Shown: piece by piece, positions 7,901 through 10,996 of the stretch
Position numbering within the stretch: position 1 is the stretch's first letter
Layout: the number at the start of each line of letters is the position of its first letter
Assembly (NCBI GenBank): GCA_002869095.1
Contig: PKTO01000222.1
Span: forward strand, 1 to 10,996
Source: Clostridiales bacterium
GTDB lineage: Bacteria > Bacillota > Clostridia > Peptostreptococcales > BM714
Direction: 5' to 3'
DNA: 10,996 bases
Translations under genes and position numbers: made by a program
The notes under the pieces: generated by a model
Seen by the model: the letters and a program-made list of their open reading frames with translations, nothing else
Told to the model about the DNA's origin: nothing
Database searches by the model: none

Positions 7901-8394
7901 AGTACCTCTCTTCCGTTGCTGAATACGGCGATCTAAGCAATCTGGAAAGCCATGTGTTCTTCTACGGATTGAACGAGGGAGAGACGAGCGAGGTTGAAAT
8001 TGAAGAAGGAAAGATACTGATAATAAAGCTTGTAAGTGTAGGAAAGATCGACAGCGACGGATACAGGTCTGTCACATTCGAGATAAACGGAAACAGGCGG
8101 GAAATACTGATAGAGGACAAAGGCATAGGCGAAAGGCAGAATGTGGTTTCGGGAGCGGCGCTAATGGCCGACCCGGAGGACGAGTCTGAAATAGGCGCTT
8201 CCATACCGGGGACTGTCATGAAAGTGCTCGTGAAGGAAGGCGATGAAGTCAAGAAGAACCAAACCGTTGCCATACTCGAAGCCATGAAAATGGAAACGAA
8301 TCTCCAAAGCCCGATAGACGGTTCGGTTGAAGCGGTTCCGGTCAAAGAGGGGCAGCAGGTAAAGGCGGGACAATTGATAATCAAGCTGGTATAG
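4957..8394 (+). CDS. pyc: pyruvate carboxylase, single-chain
   Basis: The 1145-residue product has the full length and domain order of single-chain pyruvate carboxylase, a biotin enzyme that makes oxaloacetate from pyruvate, bicarbonate and ATP in the cytoplasm. The biotin carboxylase part (about 1-450) starts KKILVANRGEIAIRIFRA, with Lys162, the glycine loop GGGGRGM (166-172) and EMNPRIQVEHT (292-302). The carboxyltransferase part starts near 530 with LLLTDTTFRDAHQS; likely metal ligands are Asp533, carbamylated Lys707 (ILGIKDMAG) and His736/His738 (LHTHDTSG). The biotinyl domain carries EAMKMET with Lys1111, 35 residues from the C-terminus. I chose ATG 4957, as AGGAG (4944-4948) is 8 nt upstream; ATG 4951 is too close, and the in-frame TTG at 4897 lies within a -35 box. 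It appears monocistronic, with two promoters and its own terminator. No activity-destroying change is seen. In anaerobes it supplies the TCA branch and aspartate synthesis. Confidence 0.97.
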   Translation: MDKQIKKILVANRGEIAIRIFRACSELGIRSVAIYSKEDKYSLFRTKADESYLIGEKKSPVDAYLAIDEIIHLALKKGVDAIHPGYGFLSENPYFAEKCEEAGVVFIGPNSDMIKGLGDKIQSKILAKKANVPTIPGVDKPIASEDDALEFAKECGYPVMIKAAAGGGGRGMRIVYQESDLISEFKSAKSEAKKAFGIDDMFIEKYLNKPKHIEVQILGDNYGNIVHLYERDCSIQRRHQKIIEFAPAFSIDEKLRDRICEDAIKLAGSMKYRSAGTVEFLVDSDNNHYFIEMNPRIQVEHTVSEIITGIDIVQSQIQIAQGYALDSKQIGIPSQESIETRGYAIQCRVTTEDPANNFAPDTGKLEVYRSSSGFGIRLDGGNGYTGAQVSPYYDSLLVKIIAYSRTFEDASRKAIRSLRDTTIKGVKTNTAFLINVLNHPTFQAGNCDTGFLDHTPGLFNIRPSGDRETKILRYIGEKVVNEVKGTKKDFDTPLVPNFSMKDELRGTKQLLDERGPDGLSDWIKAQDKLLLTDTTFRDAHQSLVATRVRTRDMLKIAEATSSCGNDLFSLEMWGGATFDVSYRYLKESPWRRLERLREKVPNILLQMLIRGSNAVGYKNYPDNVIREFIQVSAERGIDVFRIFDSLNWLKGMEVALDEVLKTGKMAEVSMCYTGDILDEKRDKYSLNYYVGMAKEIEKMGAHILGIKDMAGLLKPYAAKKLIKALKEEVSIPIHLHTHDTSGNGVSTILMAAEQGVDIVDTAFNSMSGLTSQPALNSVVAALENTKRDPKICLEGLQKLSDYWFDVRKIYEPFESDLKSGTAEIYKYEIPGGQYSNLKPQVESFGLGDRFGEVKETFRDVNDLFGDIVKVTPSSKAVGDMAIFMVQNDLNRENLFEKGKNLNFPDSVVAFFKGMMGQPLGGFPKDLQELVLKGEEPLVVRPGEVLEPEDFGKIEKLLGDELHDEPNIRNILSYALYPKVYKEYLSSVAEYGDLSNLESHVFFYGLNEGETSEVEIEEGKILIIKLVSVGKIDSDGYRSVTFEINGNRREILIEDKGIGERQNVVSGAALMADPEDESEIGASIPGTVMKVLVKEGDEVKKNQTVAILEAMKMETNLQSPIDGSVEAVPVKEGQQVKAGQLIIKLV

Positions 8395-8403
8395 GCAAAC
8401 ATA

Positions 8404-8439
8404 AAGAGCCGACGGCATTAGCCGTCGGCTCTTAGTTTT
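8404..8439. terminator. bidirectional terminator of pyc
   Basis: A perfect 13-bp stem, AAGAGCCGACGGC (8404-8416) with GCCGTCGGCTCTT (8421-8433), has the 4-nt loop ATTA and starts 9 nt after the pyc stop. T-rich bases follow on the plus strand (AGTTTT), and the minus strand continues CTCTTTATGTTT. It could therefore stop both pyc and minus-strand transcripts coming from the right. Confidence 0.88.
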
Positions 8440-8449
8440 GAAGACCAGT

Positions 8450-8524
8450 TTATTTTCTGTGAAGCACAGGAGCGGTTTTTGAAAGGAAGAGCCTTTGTCC
8501 TGCGAAGATTCTGTCGACGTCCGT
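8450..8524 (-). pseudogene. detached 3' end of the LysM gene
   Basis: Read on the minus strand, this piece encodes 24 residues, TDVDRIFAGQRLFLSKTAPV followed by LHRK, then TAA. This equals the C-terminus of the LysM protein encoded at 9124-9858, apart from one Pro-to-Thr change and TAA in place of TGA as stop. No start codon or ribosome binding site serves it, and the sequence just upstream is the end of the ComFB-like gene in another frame. It is a remnant or displaced 3' end, not a functional gene. Confidence 0.8.
8452..8524. repeat. 73-bp direct repeat, copy A
   Basis: It matches 9126-9198 in the same orientation at 72 of 73 positions (T8476 corresponds to G9150), offset by 674 bp. To the left, similarity continues weakly for about 10 bp; to the right it stops abruptly after 8524. 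Confidence 0.95.
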
Positions 8525-8535
8525 ACTTGAAAGGA

Positions 8536-8793
8536 TTATGGGTTTTGTGAAACGATTTCCATTGCTTTCATTATTTCACAAATTATATCTGTGCGAAATT
8601 GTTGTTCTATGGTGTTGACTTTCGTAAAGAGGTTGCCTTTTTCGGTCACTGTGTACTTTGGAGGAAGATTGTTCAATGCTATTGCCATAATGTCTAGCCG
8701 AACTTTTTCTCCATTTGGAATATTTTCATCGGAACTGATCATATCTTCATAAATACGATTTACAGCAGTTTCCATAAAATTATGAAGTTTCAA
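8536..8793 (-). CDS. ComFB-family protein lacking the cysteine motif
   Basis: This encodes a small 85-residue soluble protein. The start is TTG at 8793 with a strong AAGGAGG (minus strand, 8807-8801) 7 nt upstream; the first ATG, six codons later, lacks a suitable site. The central RLDIMAIALNNLPPKYTVTE followed by KGNLF matches the late-competence ComFB family, whose hallmark is a D-x-x-AL(A/S)LN-x-(L/V)-x-P-x-Y core. In many members cysteines (CxxC-like) precede this core; here the matching stretch ENIPNGEKVRLD has none, so a metal-binding role is unlikely. ComFB proteins sit in competence operons in Bacillus, and recent work on cyanobacterial homologues describes binding of cyclic dinucleotides; neither role is shown here, and no competence genes are near. 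It is more AT-rich than its neighbours and is flanked by copies of the LysM gene 3' end, suggesting it arrived secondarily. Confidence 0.75.
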   Translation of the reverse strand: MKLHNFMETAVNRIYEDMISSDENIPNGEKVRLDIMAIALNNLPPKYTVTEKGNLFTKVNTIEQQFRTDIICEIMKAMEIVSQNP

Positions 8794-8811
8794 TTGAATA
8801 CCTCCTTATCT

Positions 8812-9068
8812 TTATTTTCATTTTTTATGTCTTTTATTTCGACATGTGCAACATAAAATCCTTTATAAATAATTGACGGACTCAATCTTAATCGAATTGT
8901 TCTGTGATTATTTTTAATAGGTCTATAATTCAGTGAAAAATTGAAACACAGATGAAAATTAAAAAAAGGCTGCTTACAGTTATGATTAGAAACATCATCC
9001 TTGCCCTGTGGGTAGTGGTGCCTTGAAGCAGGGGTTTTTTAAAACCTGTGACATTGATGCTTTTCTTC
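8812..9068. other. AT-rich gene-free stretch inside the repeat-bounded unit
   Basis: No convincing ORF occurs in this stretch upstream of the ComFB-like gene. It contains the inverted repeat ATGTC/GACAT (8827-8831 with 8841-8845) in the ComFB leader, a plus-strand TATAAT (8924-8929) and a foldable segment ending at a T-run (8970-9040). I see no clear minus-strand promoter for the ComFB-like gene; TTGCAC with CATAAA about 16 bp apart on the minus strand is the best but poor match. Confidence 0.4.
8936..9040 (+). ncRNA. possible small RNA, plus strand
   Basis: A consensus -10 TATAAT (8924-8929) with a poor -35 (TTCTGT at 8900-8905, 18 bp away) would start RNA near 8936. The segment folds weakly: CTGCTT (8970-8975) with AAGCAG (9026-9031), ATGAT/ATCAT around 8982-8998, and CCCTG (9004-9008) with CAGGG (9029-9033), followed by GTTTTTT (9034-9040) as in a terminator. 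The pairs partly exclude each other. It could equally be read from the minus strand as a leader of the ComFB-like gene, since an A-run at 8961-8967 gives a T-run on that strand. Confidence 0.28.
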
Positions 9069-9116
9069 AATATCATAAAAAGCCGAAGGCGCATGCCTTC
9101 GGCTTATTATGATATT
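9069..9116. terminator. long hairpin after the LysM gene
   Basis: Two 22-base arms (9069-9090 and 9095-9116) pair at 21 of 22 positions around the loop GCAT; the GC-rich core is AGCCGAAGGC/GCCTTCGGCT. On the minus strand the core is followed by TTTTTA, so it should end the LysM transcript, starting 8 nt after its stop codon. Its core resembles the pyc terminator stem (GCCGAAGGC versus GCCGACGGC). Confidence 0.8.
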
Positions 9117-9123
9117 TGTCCGT

Positions 9124-9858
9124 TCATTTTCTGTGAAGCACAGGAGCGGGTTTTGAAAGGAAGAGCCTTTGTCCTGCGAAGATTCTGTCGACGTCCGTTT
9201 CCGGATTCGCATCGGCTATTTCATCAAGCGACAAACCATGGCTTGATGCTATTTCTGTAAGCGTGTCTCCGGGTTTGACCGTATATGTCTCTATCTGCTC
9301 GCGGCCTGTAAGAAGATGTTCCACAAGCATGTCGCTCTCGCTTTGGAGTATTGATTCGCGAAGGAATATGTTGCCTTCGGTTATTTCCACGCTTTCCCTG
9401 AATACAACTGCGTCGATGCTTTCATGGTCGTTCTTGATCCGTGATTTAACATTGCTGAGCAGAAATTCGAGATCGCTTCTGTTTATTGCCTTTGCGTAGA
9501 CTTTTCCGTCAATCGACAATTTATATCCCGGTGTTACAAACTTTTGGCTTGCCAGCACATTTTTCCTGAAATCCTCGTAGCTTGTTACCGAAAGACCCTT
9601 CTTTTCTATTTCAGTGAACGCCGTCTCGTAATAGGGAGCAAGCTCTTCTACGTAATACTCGGCGGCAAGTCCATCCTTCACATCGTCCATCATGGCCATC
9701 ATGCCGGACCGGCTATCACCATAACCCACAACCTGTTTGTTTATGCGGGTTTCGAATATGGTTTCCTCTTTCGGGCCAATCAATGAAAAAGCAAGCCCGA
9801 AAATGAACAGCGCGAAAACCGCTATCCTTATTCTTGAATTCGCTTTTTTGGTTAGCAT
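9124..9858 (-). CDS. membrane-anchored LysM protein, likely shortened M23-type peptidase
   Basis: The likely start is the ATG at 9858 (MLTKKANSRIR, 244 residues), since AAGGG lies 9 nt upstream; ATGs at 9867 and 9864 sit almost on that site. Numbering from 9867, residues 13-30 form one hydrophobic signal-anchor segment after a basic start, placing the rest outside the cell. A middle part (about 35-190) contains the motif IDGKVYAKAINRSDLEFLL, like the N-terminal repeats of wall peptidases. A LysM domain occupies 193-238 (YTVKPGDTLTEIASSHGLSL, then IFAGQRLFL) and binds peptidoglycan. The protein then ends with SKPAPVLHRK. In relatives as I know them, SKPxPxLSVKT leads into a G5 domain and an M23 endopeptidase; both are missing, so this may be a truncated, non-catalytic wall-binding protein. 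Its 3' end is duplicated 674 bp away. Confidence 0.8.
   Translation of the reverse strand: MLTKKANSRIRIAVFALFIFGLAFSLIGPKEETIFETRINKQVVGYGDSRSGMMAMMDDVKDGLAAEYYVEELAPYYETAFTEIEKKGLSVTSYEDFRKNVLASQKFVTPGYKLSIDGKVYAKAINRSDLEFLLSNVKSRIKNDHESIDAVVFRESVEITEGNIFLRESILQSESDMLVEHLLTGREQIETYTVKPGDTLTEIASSHGLSLDEIADANPETDVDRIFAGQRLFLSKPAPVLHRK
9126..9198. repeat. 73-bp direct repeat, copy B
   Basis: This copy is the native 3' end of the LysM gene, from the last stop base through the codons of the end of the LysM domain. It matches copy A at 8452-8524 with one difference. Confidence 0.95.
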
Positions 9859-9912
9859 GATCATCATCCCTTTTATAGTATTGTCCGGATTGATTGCATA
9901 GTTCTTAATTCA

Positions 9913-9941
9913 ACGCCGAAGGGCCCCATTCCTTCATCGAA
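9913..9941. other. short imperfect inverted repeat between divergent genes
   Basis: CGAAGG is followed by the loop GCCCCATT and CCTTC-A-TCG, forming a short stem with one bulge between the LysM gene and the decarboxylase gene. There is no T-run beside it. It may be an operator or mean nothing. Confidence 0.2.
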
Positions 9942-9960
9942 AGAATAAAACTTGAGCATG

Positions 9961-9988
9961 TTGACAATGGAGCAAAAGCAAATATAAT
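9961..9988 (+). promoter_or_regulatory. sigma-A promoter of the decarboxylase gene
   Basis: A perfect TTGACA (9961-9966) and a perfect TATAAT (9983-9988) are separated by 16 bp. Transcription would begin near 9995, leaving a leader of about 30 nt that holds AGGAG (10014-10018). Confidence 0.85.
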
Positions 9989-10025
9989 TAGGCTATAAAA
10001 TAAATGGAATTTAAGGAGACGAACG

Positions 10026-10996
10026 GTGAAAAATCAAAACAAGACTCCGCTTTTCGATGCAATGAAGGAATACCACAAAAATCAAATAATCCCTTTTGAC
10101 GTTCCGGGGCACAAGCACGGAAGAGGACTTACTGAATTCGGAAATTATTTTGGTGCGCGAATACTCGAACTCGATGTGAATTCAATGAAATGCCTGGACA
10201 ACATAAGCAATCCTGTCGGTGTGATAAAGGAAGCGGAAGAATTGATGGCCGAGGCGTATTCGGCAGACCACGCTTTTTTTCTTGTTAACGGAACCACTGC
10301 AGGCGTCCAGGCAATGATACTGAGCGCATGCATGCCCGGTGAAAAGCTCATTTTGCCTAGGAACGCACATAAATCGGCTATAAACGGATTGATCATAAGC
10401 GGAGCGCTACCGGTATATCTTCAACCTGAGATAGACGACCGTCTCGGCATTTCCCTTGGAGTCACTGTAGAATCGGTGGAGAAGGCTATAATTGAAAATC
10501 CGGACGCAAAGGCTGTTTTTATCATAAATCCGACATATTACGGAATGGTTTCCGACATAAAACGCATAATCGAAATTGCGCATGGGCACGGAATGGCTGT
10601 ATTGCTTGACGAGGCTCATGGAGCCCATTTCAATTTCAATGAAGAGCTTCCTGTGTCCGGATTGTCTGCCGGAGCGGACATGGCGGCTGCAAGCCTTCAT
10701 AAAACCGGGGGATCCTTGACGCAAAGCTCGGTTTTGCTTATGAATGACGGATTGATAGATCCGGTAAGAGTAAAAACGAATCTGAACCTTATGCAGACTA
10801 CGAGCGCTTCATATCTTTTGATGGGGTCGCTGGACCTGGCAAGAAAAAATCTTGCCGTCAATGGAAAAAACGAATTGCTCAGGACCATTGAATTGGCAAG
10901 GAGAGCGAGAAAAGCCATAAACGGAATACCCGGGCTTTACGCTTTCGGCGATGAAATGGTGGGCCGCCCGGGCGTATACGTGTTTGACGAAACAAA
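10026..10996 (+). CDS. Orn/Lys/Arg decarboxylase family PLP enzyme, 5' part
   Basis: The reading frame is open from GTG 10026 to the right edge (about 323 residues, no stop). GTG is chosen because AGGAG lies 7 nt upstream. The N-terminus LFDAMKEYHKNQIIPFDVPG followed by HKHGRG is the signature of fold-type I Orn/Lys/Arg decarboxylases. Others are FLVNGTTAGVQAMI, LPRNAHKSAINGLIISGA, the PLP-anchoring Asp195 in LLDEAHGAHF, and the Schiff-base Lys226 in SLHKTGGSLTQSSVLL. The enzyme removes CO2 from a basic amino acid (arginine, lysine or ornithine) in the cytoplasm, giving a polyamine precursor such as agmatine or cadaverine. Substrate cannot be decided from this part. The gene is transcribed away from the LysM gene from its own promoter. 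In Bacillota such genes often lie before tmk and DNA replication genes (yaaO-like) or in polyamine clusters; what follows is outside the window. Confidence 0.9.
   Translation, partial: MKNQNKTPLFDAMKEYHKNQIIPFDVPGHKHGRGLTEFGNYFGARILELDVNSMKCLDNISNPVGVIKEAEELMAEAYSADHAFFLVNGTTAGVQAMILSACMPGEKLILPRNAHKSAINGLIISGALPVYLQPEIDDRLGISLGVTVESVEKAIIENPDAKAVFIINPTYYGMVSDIKRIIEIAHGHGMAVLLDEAHGAHFNFNEELPVSGLSAGADMAAASLHKTGGSLTQSSVLLMNDGLIDPVRVKTNLNLMQTTSASYLLMGSLDLARKNLAVNGKNELLRTIELARRARKAINGIPGLYAFGDEMVGRPGVYVFDET

Noticed and set aside
8992..9016. ACAGGGCAA on the minus strand, recalling the c-di-GMP-I (GEMM) riboswitch start, near a ComFB gene
   Set aside because: The remaining conserved parts are missing: no GNRA-capped first hairpin, no GGGACGCAAAGCC segment and no second GGTAGCGGGGTTACC-like helix. 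The nine-base match alone is weak.
8536..9198. Classical insertion sequence
   Set aside because: There is no transposase, no terminal inverted repeats at the unit edges and no short target duplication. The flanking repeat is a copy of a gene 3' end, which is a different kind of boundary.
9048..9260. Plus-strand ORF of 70 residues across the LysM terminator and gene end
   Set aside because: It runs through the terminator hairpin and opposite the LysM coding sequence, with no family resemblance.

Overview
The window looks like chromosomal DNA of a low-to-mid GC Bacillota, most likely an anaerobic Clostridia lineage. Signs are strong GGAGG ribosome binding sites, several TTG/GTG starts, Gram-positive lipoprotein and LysM wall proteins, heavy ATA and AGG codon use, sigma-A type TTGACA/TATAAT promoters, and a single-chain pyruvate carboxylase. 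Species cannot be assigned from the sequence alone.

Layout, left to right. (1) 1-307: 3' end of a fabG-like short-chain reductase, then a hairpin (327-355). (2) 362-about 512: a self-contained transcription unit with no ORF: consensus promoter, a foldable RNA (possible three-way junction) and a 17-bp intrinsic terminator. (3) 540-1106: a DUF3841-like protein starting at TTG, with its own extended -10 promoter right after that terminator. (4) 1202-4648: a compact three-gene operon: an FG-GAP-like surface lipoprotein, an OmpR-type response regulator and a HAMP histidine kinase, with junctions of 1 nt and a 4-nt overlap. The layout suggests the lipoprotein is an extracellular partner of the two-component pair. 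(5) 4649-4956: a control region with two sigma-A promoters whose -35 boxes each overlap the same 10-bp palindrome, driving (6) 4957-8394: full-length pyruvate carboxylase, which feeds oxaloacetate into anaplerosis. (7) 8404-9126: a disturbed accessory stretch: a bidirectional terminator, a displaced copy of the 3' end of the neighbouring LysM gene, a small ComFB-family gene lacking the usual cysteines, an AT-rich non-coding stretch with a possible small RNA, and a 22-bp-arm hairpin. (8) 9124-9858, minus strand: a membrane-anchored LysM protein that looks like a shortened LysM-G5-M23 peptidase. (9) 10026-end: start of an Orn/Lys/Arg decarboxylase-family PLP enzyme with its own consensus promoter, cut by the window edge.

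The most unusual points are the unassigned structured RNA at 398-504, and the 73-bp direct repeat (72/73 identical) that brackets the ComFB gene. The repeat places a second, stop-terminated copy of the LysM gene's 3' end 674 bp away, as expected if a small DNA unit entered the 3' end of that gene and restored its reading frame. No recombinase is present, so mobility is inferred. The rest is ordinary housekeeping and signalling content.
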